A DNA stretch of 64,000 nucleotides from Pseudomonas fluorescens (GTDB lineage Bacteria > Pseudomonadota > Gammaproteobacteria > Pseudomonadales > Pseudomonadaceae). The stretch is taken from assembly GCF_902497995.1 (NCBI RefSeq), contig NZ_CABVII010000009.1:1-64000 (forward strand), given 5' to 3'. Below the pieces are notes generated by a model. It ran no database searches, had not been told where the DNA came from, and saw only the letters and a list, made by a program, of their open reading frames with translations. Shown piece after piece: positions 27,726 to 36,868 of this stretch (position 1 is the first letter of the stretch; each line of letters opens with the position of its first letter). The position numbers and the translations under genes were made by a program.

Positions 27726-28367
27726 ATGTCCCAGCAACCGACTCTCATCCGTGAAACCTTCCCCGTCGGCCCGTTGCAGTGCAACTGCACGATCATCGGC
27801 GACCCGATCACGAAGAAAGCCATCGTGGTCGACCCAGGCGGCAATCATGAGCTGATCCTGGCGCGCCTCGACGCCCTGGGCCTGAAGGTGGTCAGTATCA
27901 TTCACACCCACGCGCACCTGGATCACTTCCTGGCTTCCGGCCAGTTGAAGGAGAAAACCGGCGCGACCCTGCATTTGCACAAGGAAGATCAATTCCTCTG
28001 GGACAACCTGGAGATGCAATGCCAGATGTTCGGGGTGCCCTACACGCCGGTGCCGTCGCCGGATCGCTGGTTGGCCGACGATGAAGAACTGGCCTGCGGC
28101 TGTGGCGTGGCCTTGCACACGCCGGGGCATACCCCGGGGTCCATGAGCTTCTGGTTTGCCGAGGCCAAGTTGCTGATTGCCGGTGACACCTTGTTTCGGC
28201 GTGGAGTAGGGCGCACGGATTTGTGGGGTGGCGATCAGGCGACCATCGTGCGTTCGATCAAGCAGCGGCTGTATACCCTGGATGAAGAAGCGACGGTGGT
28301 GACGGGGCATGGTCCTGACACTCGCCTGGGCGAGGAAATGCGCGAGAACCCGTTTGTGCGCGCTTGA
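27726..28367 (+). CDS. MBL-fold metallo-hydrolase (glyoxalase II-like)
   Basis: 213 residues. The metal site THAHLDH is followed by HTPGHTPGSMS and a terminal TGHGPDT, all beta-lactamase-fold ligands. It resembles the GloB-like YcbL hydrolases, probably a thioester hydrolase. ATG at 27726 starts the conserved protein; an upstream ATG at 27687 adds 13 residues and cannot be excluded, since neither has a strong ribosome-binding site. Confidence 0.85.
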   Translation: MSQQPTLIRETFPVGPLQCNCTIIGDPITKKAIVVDPGGNHELILARLDALGLKVVSIIHTHAHLDHFLASGQLKEKTGATLHLHKEDQFLWDNLEMQCQMFGVPYTPVPSPDRWLADDEELACGCGVALHTPGHTPGSMSFWFAEAKLLIAGDTLFRRGVGRTDLWGGDQATIVRSIKQRLYTLDEEATVVTGHGPDTRLGEEMRENPFVRA

Positions 28368-28481
28368 TCTGCATTTGTGTACAGTCCGGGTGGAATCTTT
28401 TCCCGTAAATATGATCCAACGCCCGCAAAGGCCGATGCCTTGGTCCGTTGCACCACAGAATGAAAAAAGTAGGAGCTCTGA

Positions 28482-29210
28482 ATGTTCACCAAGCAGCGTT
28501 TGATTATTGTCGCTACGGCTGTGGCCTTGCTGTCTGGCTGCGCCTCGCCTAACCCTTACGATAACCAGGGCCAGGCCGACAGTGGTTCCACGGGCATGAG
28601 CAAAACCGCCAAGTACGGCGGGCTCGGCGCGCTGGCCGGTGCGTTGGCCGGTGCGGCCATCGACCACAACAACCGTGGCAAGGGCGCGCTGATCGGCGCC
28701 GCCGTGGTGGGTGCTTCCGCTGCCGGTTACGGTTACTACGCCGACCAGCAAGAGAAAAAGCTGCGCGAAAGCATGGCCAATACCGGGGTTGAAGTGCAGC
28801 GTCAGGGCGATCAGATCAAGCTGATCATGCCGGGCAACATCACCTTTGCCACTGATTCGGCGAACATCGCCTCGAGCTTCTATCAGCCGCTGAACAACCT
28901 GGCGGGTTCGCTCAAGGAGTTCAGTCAGAACCAGATCGAGATCGTCGGCTACACCGACAGCACCGGCAGCCGCCAGCACAACATGGACCTGTCCCAGCGT
29001 CGCGCCCAAAGCGTGGCGACCTACCTGACGTCGCAGGGTGTCAGCGGTACCAACTTGAGCGCCCGTGGCGCCGGTCCGGATAACCCCGTTGCCAGCAACG
29101 GTGACGTCAATGGCCGGGCGCAGAACCGTCGGGTCGAGGTCAACCTGAAGGCGATTCCGGGTCAGCAGTATGGTGCCCAACAGCAAGGCACCGTTCAGCA
29201 ATACCCGTAA
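28482..29210 (+). CDS. OmpA-family lipoprotein with glycine-zipper region
   Basis: 242 residues. Lipobox LLSGC gives Cys20 for lipidation. Residues 45-85 are a Gly/Ala-rich segment with small-residue repeats (a glycine zipper). Residues from about 105 form an OmpA C-like peptidoglycan-binding domain with the hallmark phrase VGYTDSTGS and the conserved RRAQSVATYL and RRVEVNL stretches. It resembles YiaD. The upstream sequence shows a possible sigma-E/AlgU-like pair, GGAATCT (28392-28398), 16 bp, TCCAA (28415-28419). Confidence 0.9.
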   Translation: MFTKQRLIIVATAVALLSGCASPNPYDNQGQADSGSTGMSKTAKYGGLGALAGALAGAAIDHNNRGKGALIGAAVVGASAAGYGYYADQQEKKLRESMANTGVEVQRQGDQIKLIMPGNITFATDSANIASSFYQPLNNLAGSLKEFSQNQIEIVGYTDSTGSRQHNMDLSQRRAQSVATYLTSQGVSGTNLSARGAGPDNPVASNGDVNGRAQNRRVEVNLKAIPGQQYGAQQQGTVQQYP

Positions 29211-29231
29211 TACCTGCGCAATAAAAACTGA

Positions 29232-29256
29232 TGTGGGAGCGGGCTTGCTCGCGAAG
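29232..29256. repeat. Single REP element
   Basis: One TGTGGGAGCGGGCTTGCTCG arm continuing CGAAG. It is unpaired and sits before the terminator shared with the yhcB-like gene. Confidence 0.7.
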
Positions 29257-29293
29257 AGGCCCTGACAGTCAGCACAAATATTGGATCACAAAC

Positions 29294-29330
29294 AAAAAAA
29301 CCTCAGACAATCACTTGTCCGAGGTTTTTT
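29294..29330. terminator. Bidirectional intrinsic terminator
   Basis: CCTCAGACAA (29301-29310) pairs with TTGTCCGAGG (29315-29324), one mismatch, with seven A before and six T after. It serves both the OmpA-type gene and the convergent yhcB-like gene. Confidence 0.9.
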
Positions 29331-29346
29331 GTTGCGCGAAACCTGA

Positions 29347-29781
29347 TTACTTCTTCAGGCCATAATGCTCATCGAGCATGCCCGGCGCGTTCGGGGCTTT
29401 GGGCGCGTAGTCGCGAGGCGGCTCCTGATTGCGCGGCGGCGTCAGGCGTTCCCGTGGAGCCACCGCCGCGTCAGCGTGCAGGGCGGCCAGCAAGCGTTGG
29501 CGGGTCTGCTCGTCCAGGGCCAGGCGATTGGCACCCTCGGCGAGATGGTCCTGCACTTCCTGATAGCTCGCAGTCAGCTTCTTGACCAGTGTCGCAGTGC
29601 TGTTGAAGTGGGTGACCACCTCGTTCTGATAACTGTCGAAACGTTCCTGAACGTCATCCAGCTGACGTTGCGTGCGGTTAGGCGCGGCATTCGGCACCAG
29701 GCGAGCGATCAGGAATCCAATGGCGACACCCACAACCAGGGCAAGAGTCGGCAACAACCAAACTAAGAGCGAGTGTTCCAC
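29347..29781 (-). CDS. YhcB/ZapG-family (DUF1043) inner-membrane protein
   Basis: 144 residues: one N-terminal membrane segment (residues 5-27), a cytoplasmic coiled coil (about 38-90), and a disordered Pro-rich tail (PPRNQEPPRDYAPKAPNAPG). E. coli YhcB binds elongasome and divisome components and influences envelope growth. Convergent with the OmpA gene and divergent from the hydrolase-trpS-zapE series. The start at 29781 begins the membrane helix. Confidence 0.9.
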   Translation of the reverse strand: MEHSLLVWLLPTLALVVGVAIGFLIARLVPNAAPNRTQRQLDDVQERFDSYQNEVVTHFNSTATLVKKLTASYQEVQDHLAEGANRLALDEQTRQRLLAALHADAAVAPRERLTPPRNQEPPRDYAPKAPNAPGMLDEHYGLKK

Positions 29782-29925
29782 GAGTCCTTCCTCTATAAAC
29801 GGCTTTGCTTTACGTTAACGGCTCGAACCTGCGCTGTATACCGCGATTCACTCGCAATAGATTGGCACAGACAATTTGCTAGACGAGTCGACCCGATTCG
29901 AGGTCACGGAGTTCCTTCCTTGCTT

Positions 29926-30570
29926 ATGCGCGAAACCCCTGTAGTGATTGATGGCCCGGTCGGTCAACTGGAAGCCCTGCTTCTGGAAAACAACAGTATG
30001 GACAATAACCCGCCCCGCGGCCTGGCGCTGATCTGCCACCCGAACCCGGTGCAGGGCGGCACCATGCTCAACAAGGTCGTCTCGACCTTGCAGCGTACCG
30101 CGCGGGATGCCGGTTTTATTACCTTGCGTTTCAACTACCGTGGCGTCGGCGCCAGTGAAGGCACGCACGATATGGGCACCGGTGAAGTCGACGATGCTCA
30201 AGCGGTAGCCCAATGGCTGCGAGCCAAATACCCTGACTTGCCCCTGACCCTGTTCGGTTTTTCCTTCGGCGGTTTTGTAGCAGCAAGTCTCGGCGGACGC
30301 CTGGAAGCCAAGGGCGAGTCGCTCAAGCATCTGTTCATGATCGCGCCTGCGGTCATGCGCCTGGGCGATCAGGATCAGCTGCCACAGCAGGGCGAACTGA
30401 CCCTGATCCAGCCTGAAACCGATGAAGTCATCGATCCGCAACTGGTCTATGACTGGTCCGAAAAACTCGAGCGCCCCCATGAGCTGCTGAAAGTGGCAGA
30501 ATGCGGACACTTTTTTCATGGCAAGCTGACCGATCTCAAGGATCTGATCCTGCCGCGTCTCTCGAATTGA
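29926..30570 (+). CDS. Alpha/beta hydrolase (dienelactone-hydrolase-like, serine nucleophile)
   Basis: 214 residues. The oxyanion-side HPNPVQGG motif is followed by the nucleophile elbow GFSFGG and the C-terminal His in CGHFFHGKL, the expected catalytic triad of this small hydrolase family. The substrate is unknown. The ATG at 29926 lies about 12 nt after GGAG. It precedes trpS by 24 nt and is likely co-transcribed. Confidence 0.83.
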   Translation: MRETPVVIDGPVGQLEALLLENNSMDNNPPRGLALICHPNPVQGGTMLNKVVSTLQRTARDAGFITLRFNYRGVGASEGTHDMGTGEVDDAQAVAQWLRAKYPDLPLTLFGFSFGGFVAASLGGRLEAKGESLKHLFMIAPAVMRLGDQDQLPQQGELTLIQPETDEVIDPQLVYDWSEKLERPHELLKVAECGHFFHGKLTDLKDLILPRLSN

Positions 30571-30594
30571 TTGCAGTCTGACAAGCGATTACCC

Positions 30595-31950
30595 ATGACG
30601 ACTCGTACCCGTATCCTCACCGGCATCACCACCACCGGCACGCCGCACCTGGGCAATTACGCCGGCGCCATCCGCCCGGCGATCCTTGCCAGTCGCGACA
30701 GCAATGCCGATTCGTTCTACTTCCTGGCCGACTACCACGCCCTGATCAAATGCGATGACCCGCTGCGCATCCAGCGCTCGCGCCTGGAAATCGCCGCGAC
30801 CTGGCTGGCCGGAGGCCTGGATGTGGAGCGCGTGACCTTCTATCGCCAGTCCGACATCCCGGAAATCCCTGAACTGACCTGGCTGCTGACCTGCGTCGCC
30901 GCCAAGGGCCTGCTCAACCGCGCCCACGCCTACAAGGCTTCGGTGGACAAGAACGTCGAGACCGGCGAAGACCCGGACGCCGGGATCACCATGGGCCTGT
31001 ACAGCTACCCGGTGCTGATGGCGGCGGACATTCTGATGTTCAACGCCCACAAGGTGCCGGTCGGTCGTGACCAGATCCAGCACGTGGAAATGGCCCGGGA
31101 CATCGGTCAGCGCTTCAACCACCTGTTCGGCCAAGGCAAAGAGTTCTTCACCATGCCCGAGGCGCTGATCGAAGAAAGCGTCGCCACGCTGCCAGGTCTC
31201 GACGGTCGCAAGATGTCGAAGAGCTACGACAACACCATTCCGTTGTTCAGCAGCGCCAAGGAAATGAAGGACGCGATCTCGCGGATCGTGACCGACTCCC
31301 GGGCGCCGGGCGAAGCCAAAGATCCGGACAATTCGCACCTGTTCACCTTGTTCCAGGCCTTCGCCACCCCGGCGCAGTCCGCCGAGTTCCGCAGCGAACT
31401 GCTGCAGGGCCTGGGTTGGGGCGAGGCGAAGAATCGCCTGTTCCAACTGCTCGACAGCGAATTGGGCGAGTCCCGCGAGCGTTACTACCAGCTGATCGAA
31501 CGCCCCGCGGACCTGGAAGACATCCTGCAAATCGGTGCGAAAAAAGCCCGCTCGGTCGCCACACCCTTCCTTCACGAACTGCGTGAAGCGGTTGGCCTGC
31601 GCTCTTTCGTCGCCCAGACCCAAGTCGCAGCGACTACCAAAAAGAAAGCCGCCAAAGCCGCGCGTTTCGTCAGTTTCCGCGAAGAAGACGGCAGCTTCCG
31701 TTTCCGTCTGCTGGCGGCCGATGGCGAGCAACTGCTGCTGTCGCGCAACTTTGCCGACGGCAAAACCGCAGGCCAGGTGACCAAGCAGCTGCAAGCGGGC
31801 CAACCACTGGATGTGCGCAGTGAAGACCGCAGCTTCAGCGTCTGGCTGGAAGGCGAGTGCGTGGCCGACAGCCCGACTTTTGCTGACAACGCCGCTCGCG
31901 ACGTCGCCATCGATGCCTTGCGAGTTGCCCTGACCCCGGTTCAGGAATAA
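30595..31950 (+). CDS. trpS: Tryptophan--tRNA ligase with extra C-terminal domain
   Basis: 451 residues, against about 334 in E. coli. Class I synthetase core: the HIGH-like TPHLGN (residues 16-21) and KMSKS (206-210) are intact. After about residue 340 there is a Lys/Ala linker ([10 protein letters not shown]), then a roughly 95-residue extension with [20 protein letters not shown]. That extension resembles DUF1508/YegP-type small beta folds. Longer TrpS proteins of this type are usual in Pseudomonas, so the start and end look right. The role of the extra domain is not known. Confidence 0.95.
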   Translation: MTTRTRILTGITTTGTPHLGNYAGAIRPAILASRDSNADSFYFLADYHALIKCDDPLRIQRSRLEIAATWLAGGLDVERVTFYRQSDIPEIPELTWLLTCVAAKGLLNRAHAYKASVDKNVETGEDPDAGITMGLYSYPVLMAADILMFNAHKVPVGRDQIQHVEMARDIGQRFNHLFGQGKEFFTMPEALIEESVATLPGLDGRKMSKSYDNTIPLFSSAKEMKDAISRIVTDSRAPGEAKDPDNSHLFTLFQAFATPAQSAEFRSELLQGLGWGEAKNRLFQLLDSELGESRERYYQLIERPADLEDILQIGAKKARSVATPFLHELREAVGLRSFVAQTQVAATTKKKAAKAARFVSFREEDGSFRFRLLAADGEQLLLSRNFADGKTAGQVTKQLQAGQPLDVRSEDRSFSVWLEGECVADSPTFADNAARDVAIDALRVALTPVQE

Positions 31951-31990
31951 TCGACGGCTCGGTCCGACCAAGGGCTGATTGCCATTCCCA

Positions 31991-32021
31991 CGGGCCGTCG
32001 CTACAGTGACGGCCCGTTTTT
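31991..32021 (+). terminator. Intrinsic terminator between trpS and zapE
   Basis: CGGGCCGTC (31991-31999) pairs with GACGGCCCG (32008-32016), then TTTTT. It is a strong stem, but its T-run ends only 19 nt before the zapE start codon. Confidence 0.85.
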
Positions 32022-32040
32022 GTTGCCTTGCTAACGAATT

Positions 32041-33135
32041 ATGACGCCCCTAGAACGATATCAAGCTGATCTGAAACGCCCGGAATTCTTCCACGATGCT
32101 GCGCAGGAAACGGCGGTGCGTCATTTGCAGCGCCTGTACGACGATCTGGTCGCGGCCTCGCAGAACAAGCCAGGCCTGCTCGGCAAGCTGTTTGGCAAAA
32201 AAGACCAGGCGCCGGTCAAGGGCCTGTACTTCTGGGGCGGCGTTGGTCGCGGCAAGACTTACCTGGTCGACACCTTCTTCGAAGCCCTGCCGTTCAAGGA
32301 AAAGACTCGCACTCACTTCCACCGCTTCATGAAGCGCGTGCATGAAGAGATGAAGACCCTGGGCGGCGAGAAAAACCCGCTGACCATCATCGCCAAGCGC
32401 TTCTCCGATGAGTCGCGAGTGATCTGTTTCGATGAATTCTTCGTCTCCGACATCACCGACGCCATGATCCTTGGCACGCTGATGGAAGAGCTGTTCAAGA
32501 ACGGCGTGACCCTGGTCGCGACGTCGAACATCGTGCCGGACGGCCTGTACAAGGACGGCCTGCAGCGTGCGCGTTTCCTGCCGGCCATTGCGCTGATCAA
32601 GCAGAACACCGAGATCGTCAACGTCGACAGCGGCGTCGATTACCGTCTGCGTCACCTCGAACAAGCGGAACTGTTTCACTTCCCGCTGGACGAAGCCGCC
32701 CAGGAAAGCCTGCGCAAGAGCTTCCGCGCCCTGACGCCAGAATGCACGGCAGCCATCGAGAACGATGTGCTGATGATCGAGAACCGCGAAATCCGTGCCG
32801 TGCGCACCTGCGATGACGTGGCCTGGTTCGACTTCCGCGAACTCTGCGACGGCCCGCGCAGCCAGAACGATTACATCGAACTGGGTAAGATCTTCCACGC
32901 CGTATTGCTCAGCGATGTCGAGCAGATGAGCGTCACCACCGACGACATCGCCCGACGCTTCATCAACATGGTCGACGAGTTCTACGACCGTAACGTGAAA
33001 CTGATCATTTCGGCCGAAGTCGAGCTCAAAGACCTCTACACCGGCGGTCGCCTGAACTTCGAGTTCCAGCGTACCCTCAGTCGCCTGCTGGAAATGCAGT
33101 CCCACGAGTTTCTGTCGCGGGCGCACAAGCCATAA
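32041..33135 (+). CDS. zapE: Cell division ATPase ZapE (AFG1 family)
   Basis: 364-residue P-loop ATPase. Walker A WGGVGRGKT lies at residues 65-73, and Walker B-like ICFDEFFVSD near 130-140. ZapE interacts with FtsZ in E. coli and affects Z-ring dynamics under stress. The start matches family proteins (MTPLERYQADL), although no good Shine-Dalgarno precedes it and a terminator stands 20 nt upstream. It is followed by a terminator. Confidence 0.93.
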   Translation: MTPLERYQADLKRPEFFHDAAQETAVRHLQRLYDDLVAASQNKPGLLGKLFGKKDQAPVKGLYFWGGVGRGKTYLVDTFFEALPFKEKTRTHFHRFMKRVHEEMKTLGGEKNPLTIIAKRFSDESRVICFDEFFVSDITDAMILGTLMEELFKNGVTLVATSNIVPDGLYKDGLQRARFLPAIALIKQNTEIVNVDSGVDYRLRHLEQAELFHFPLDEAAQESLRKSFRALTPECTAAIENDVLMIENREIRAVRTCDDVAWFDFRELCDGPRSQNDYIELGKIFHAVLLSDVEQMSVTTDDIARRFINMVDEFYDRNVKLIISAEVELKDLYTGGRLNFEFQRTLSRLLEMQSHEFLSRAHKP

Positions 33136-33179
33136 GCCATAAGCGATTAAAAAAGTAGAACGATTCGGAAAATAAAAAA

Positions 33180-33207
33180 GGGCCTGCAAATGCAGGCCCT
33201 TTTTTTG
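33180..33207 (+). terminator. Intrinsic terminator of zapE
   Basis: GGGCCTGC/GCAGGCCC stem with an AAAT loop, followed by eight T. A-rich sequence on the left also allows use from the other side. Confidence 0.92.
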
Positions 33208-33268
33208 TGCGCCGCCGAACCCTGTGGGGGAACAGGCAGCCCGAAACTATCTGGCACACCCCATACCC

Positions 33269-33359
33269 TGTGGGAGCGGGCTTGCTCGCGAAAGCGGTGG
33301 GTCAGTCGACAACAATGTTGAATGTCGGTCCGCATTCGCGAGCAAGCCCGCTCTCACAG
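33269..33359. repeat. REP inverted pair (GTGGGAGCGGG type)
   Basis: Arms CTGTGGGAGCGGGCTTGCTC... and its inverse, with one mismatch in the right arm (CTCTCAC). The loop carries a shorter dyad around CAACAATGTTG. Confidence 0.88.
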
Positions 33360-33385
33360 TTTTGATTTGTGTTGGATTCGAAGGT

Positions 33386-34381
33386 TTATGCAGCCTGCTG
33401 AAACTGCTGCCGATACTGATTCGGCGACAACTCCGTATGCTGGCGGAACAGCCGTGCAAAGAAGCTCGCATCGTCGTAGCCCACCTCATAACTGATGGTC
33501 TTGATGCTCTTGCGGCTACCCGACAGCAGGCCCTTGGCAGTTTCGATGCGCAGGCGTTGCAGGTAGTGCAGCGGCTTGTCGCCGGTGGCGGTCTGGAAGC
33601 GGCGCATGAAGTTGCGGATGCTCATGCCGTGTTCGCGGGCGACGTCTTCGAAGCGGAATTTGTCGGCGAAGTGGTCTTCGAGCCAGTGCTGGATCTGCAG
33701 GATGATCACGTCCTGGTGCAGTTTCTGCCCGCCGAATCCGATGCGGCCTGGCGAGTAGCTGCGCTGCACTTCGTAGAGAATGTCGCGGGCCACGGCCTGG
33801 GCCACATTGGCGCCACAGAAGCGCTCGATCAGGTAAACATAGAGATCGCAGGCCGAGGTAGTGCCGCCGGCGCAATACAGGTTGTCGGCGTCGGTCAGGT
33901 GTTTGTCCTGATTGAGCTGTACCTGCGGGAAGCGCTCGGCAAAGGCGTTGAAGAACCGCCAGTAAGTGGTTGCTTCCTTGCCGTCGAGCAAGCCGGCCTC
34001 GGCGAGCCAGAACACCCCGGTGGCCTCGCCACACAGCACCGCGCCACGCGCATGTTGCTGGCGCAGCCACGGCAGGACCTGGGGATAACGTTGGCAAAGG
34101 GTTTCGAAGTCGTCCCAGAAGGCGGGAAGGATAATGATCTCGGCATTTTCCAGGCCGCCGTCCACCGGGATGATCACGTCGCTGAAGCTGTTCACCGGTT
34201 TGCCGTCGGGACTGACCAGTCGCGTTTCGAACGCCGGTGTCAGGCCGTGGCCCAGTTGTTTGCCGTAACGCAGGCTGGCCAGGTGGAAGAAATCCTTGGC
34301 TTGCATGAGGGTGGAAGCGAAAACCCGGTCGATAGCCAGGATGCTGACGCGCCGCAGGGGCGTGGAGGCTCGGTTAGACAT
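33386..34381 (-). CDS. GlxA-family transcriptional regulator (DJ-1/PfpI plus AraC)
   Basis: 331 residues. The N-terminal half is a DJ-1/PfpI-like ligand domain with the cysteine elbow in AVLCGEATGVFWLAEAGLLD. The C-terminal half has two AraC-type helix-turn-helix motifs (MSIRNFMRRFQTATGDKPL and ISYEVGYDDASFFARLFRQH). GlxA-type regulators often control catabolism of amino-acid-derived or quaternary amine compounds. It is divergent from an acyl-CoA dehydrogenase gene with 145 bp between, a likely target. Confidence 0.88.
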   Translation of the reverse strand: MSNRASTPLRRVSILAIDRVFASTLMQAKDFFHLASLRYGKQLGHGLTPAFETRLVSPDGKPVNSFSDVIIPVDGGLENAEIIILPAFWDDFETLCQRYPQVLPWLRQQHARGAVLCGEATGVFWLAEAGLLDGKEATTYWRFFNAFAERFPQVQLNQDKHLTDADNLYCAGGTTSACDLYVYLIERFCGANVAQAVARDILYEVQRSYSPGRIGFGGQKLHQDVIILQIQHWLEDHFADKFRFEDVAREHGMSIRNFMRRFQTATGDKPLHYLQRLRIETAKGLLSGSRKSIKTISYEVGYDDASFFARLFRQHTELSPNQYRQQFQQAA

Positions 34382-34526
34382 AATTCAACTTTATTCTTAT
34401 AGGGGAAAGTGGTCACCAGACGGCTGGATCGTCTTATTTTTTGGCTGATGTGTCCAGTGTCCTGTATCGGAGGCGAGGCTTAGTCTCTGAAGGACAACTC
34501 CACCCAGCAATAACGACAGGTGCCGC

Positions 34527-35663
34527 ATGATCCCCAGAACCTTGTTCAGTCCCGAGCACGAACTGTTTCGCGACAGCGTGCGAACCTTCCTCGAAAAAGA
34601 GGCCGTGCCGTTTCATGGGCAATGGGAAAAACAGGGCTACATCGACCGCAAGCTCTGGAACAAGGCGGGGGAGGCGGGGATGCTGTGTTCGCATCTGCCG
34701 GAAGAATATGGCGGGCTGGGGGCGGACTTTCTGTATAGCGCGGTGGTGATCGAAGAGGTGGGTCGCCTGGGCCTGACCGGGATCGGTTTTTCTCTTCATT
34801 CGGACATTGTTGCGCCTTACATCCTGCATTACGGCAGTGAAGCGCTGAAGCATAAATACCTGCCGAAACTGGTGTCCGGCGAAATGGTCACCGCCATTGC
34901 CATGACCGAACCGGGCGCCGGTTCCGACCTGCAAGGGGTAAAGACCACCGCAGTGCTGGACGGCGATGAGTATGTGATCAACGGTTCGAAAACATTCATT
35001 ACCAACGGGTTTCTGGCTGATCTGGTGATCGTCGTGGCCAAGACCGATCCGAAGGCCGGCGCGAAGGGCACCAGTCTGTTTTTGGTCGAAGCGAATACGC
35101 CGGGCTTCGACAAGGGCAAGCGCCTGGAAAAAGTCGGCATGAAGGCGCAGGACACCTCGGAACTGTTCTTCCAGGACGTCCGGGTGCCCAAGGAAAACCT
35201 TCTGGGGCAAGCGGGGATGGGTTTTGCTTATCTGATGCAGGAGCTGCCCCAGGAGCGGCTTACTGTTGCCATCGGCGGATTGGCCTCGGCTGAGGCGGCG
35301 CTGCAATGGACACTGGATTACACCCGCGAGCGCAAGGCATTTGGCAAGGCGATTGCCGATTTCCAGAACACGCGTTTCAAACTGGCGGAGATGGCGACGG
35401 AGATTCAGATCGGCCGGGTATTTGTCGATCGTTGCCTGGAACTGCACCTGCAAGGCAAGCTCGACGTGCCGACGGCGGCGATGGCCAAGTACTGGGGCAC
35501 GGACCTGCAATGCAAGGTGCTCGACGAGTGCGTGCAGTTGCATGGCGGGTACGGGTTCATGTGGGAGTACCCGATCGCCCGGGCCTGGGCGGATGCGCGG
35601 GTGCAGCGGATCTATGCCGGGACCAATGAGATCATGAAGGAGATTATTGCGCGGTCGCTTTGA
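34527..35663 (+). CDS. Acyl-CoA dehydrogenase
   Basis: 378-residue flavoprotein that oxidises acyl-CoA to trans-2-enoyl-CoA and hands electrons to ETF. FAD/substrate signatures AMTEPGAGSDLQG and QLHGGYGFMWEY are present, and the C-terminal IYAGTNEIMKEI supplies the region with the catalytic Glu. Chain length preference is unknown. The ATG follows AGGTGCC. Divergent from the GlxA-type regulator. Confidence 0.92.
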   Translation: MIPRTLFSPEHELFRDSVRTFLEKEAVPFHGQWEKQGYIDRKLWNKAGEAGMLCSHLPEEYGGLGADFLYSAVVIEEVGRLGLTGIGFSLHSDIVAPYILHYGSEALKHKYLPKLVSGEMVTAIAMTEPGAGSDLQGVKTTAVLDGDEYVINGSKTFITNGFLADLVIVVAKTDPKAGAKGTSLFLVEANTPGFDKGKRLEKVGMKAQDTSELFFQDVRVPKENLLGQAGMGFAYLMQELPQERLTVAIGGLASAEAALQWTLDYTRERKAFGKAIADFQNTRFKLAEMATEIQIGRVFVDRCLELHLQGKLDVPTAAMAKYWGTDLQCKVLDECVQLHGGYGFMWEYPIARAWADARVQRIYAGTNEIMKEIIARSL

Positions 35664-35687
35664 TGGCGTGGTGAGTTCGAGATCGCC

Positions 35688-35810
35688 TTCGCGAGCAAGT
35701 CGAATCGTCGCACCGCCGCTCCCACAGGGGGGCTGTGTCGATCACAAATGTGTACATCAACACAGATCGACTGTGGGAGCGGCGGTGCGACGATTCGACT
35801 TGCTCGCGAA
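35688..35810. repeat. REPIN with perfect 40-bp arms
   Basis: 35688-35727 and 35771-35810 are exact reverse complements, 43 bp apart. The arms carry a variant of the long-arm insertion (GTCGAATCGTCGCACCG). It lies between convergent genes. Confidence 0.9.
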
Positions 35811-35827
35811 AACGTTTCACCTATCGA

Positions 35828-36868
35828 TCAAGGTGCCGGATTCGGGTGATCCTTGTGAATCGCCTCGATCCCCGCCAGCACTTCATCGGAAAGTTTCAGC
35901 TCGAAGCTCGCTATATTGCTGTCAAGCTGCTCCAGCGTCGTGGCGCCAATGATGTTGCTGGTGACGAACGGTTGCTGCGTCACGAAGGCCAACGCCATTT
36001 GTGCCGGGTCCAGGCCATGTTCGCGGGCCAGTGCCACATACCGGCTGCACGCCGCTTCCGACTGTGGATTGAAATAACGGCTGAAGCGGCTGTACAGGCT
36101 CAGGCGGCCTTTGGGCGGACGGGCGCCACCTTCGTACTTGCCCGACAAAAAACCAAATGCCAGCGGCGAATAGGCGAGCAATCCGCACTGTTCGCGGATG
36201 GCAATTTCCGCCAGGCCGATCTCGAAGCTGCGGTTGAGCAGGTTGTAGGGGTTCTGGATCGACACCGCACGTGGCCAGCCACGGGCTTCGGCCAGGGCGA
36301 GAAAGCGCATGGTGCCCCAAGGGGTTTCATTGGACAGGCCGATGTGCCGGATCTTGCCGGCCCTGACCTGTTCGTCCAAGGCTTCGAGGGTGTCTTCCAG
36401 CGGGGTGAGGTTGGCTTCGGTCTGGTGTTTGTAACCCAGTTGACCGAAAAAGTTGGTGCTGCGCTCCGGCCAGTGCAGTTGATAGAGATCGATGTAGTCG
36501 GTCTGCAGGCGCTTGAGGCTGGCATCCACGGCTTCGGTGATGTGCTGGCGGTTGTGCCGCAGGTTTTTGTCGCGGATGTAATCAATGGTGTTGCCGGGGC
36601 CGGCGATCTTGCTGGCCAGGATCCAGTCGGCGCGATCGCCGCGACTTTTGAAATAATTGCCGATGTAGCGTTCGGTGGTGGCGTAGGTTTCGGCCTTGGG
36701 CGGCACCGGGTACATTTCGGCGGTGTCGATGAAATTGATCCCGGCGCTCTTGGCCCTTTCAATCTGGGCGAAGGCTTCAGCCTCGCTGTTTTGCTCGCCC
36801 CAGGTCATGGTTCCGAGGCAGATGGCGCTCACGTTCAGATTGGTTCGGCCTAGCTGGCGATAGTCCAT
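35828..36868 (-). CDS. NADP(H)-dependent aldo/keto reductase (Tas-like)
   Basis: 346 residues, TIM-barrel aldo-keto reductase. The catalytic region (NFIDTAEMYPVP) supplies the Asp-Tyr pair, and the dinucleotide-binding end VTSNIIGATTLEQL is intact. It resembles E. coli Tas/YdjG-type proteins with the family insert HTPKPA-like PPKAETYATTERYIG. The start at 36868 has an ideal AAGGAGCACCCG ribosome-binding site; upstream in-frame ATGs do not. Substrate unknown. Confidence 0.9.
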   Translation of the reverse strand: MDYRQLGRTNLNVSAICLGTMTWGEQNSEAEAFAQIERAKSAGINFIDTAEMYPVPPKAETYATTERYIGNYFKSRGDRADWILASKIAGPGNTIDYIRDKNLRHNRQHITEAVDASLKRLQTDYIDLYQLHWPERSTNFFGQLGYKHQTEANLTPLEDTLEALDEQVRAGKIRHIGLSNETPWGTMRFLALAEARGWPRAVSIQNPYNLLNRSFEIGLAEIAIREQCGLLAYSPLAFGFLSGKYEGGARPPKGRLSLYSRFSRYFNPQSEAACSRYVALAREHGLDPAQMALAFVTQQPFVTSNIIGATTLEQLDSNIASFELKLSDEVLAGIEAIHKDHPNPAP

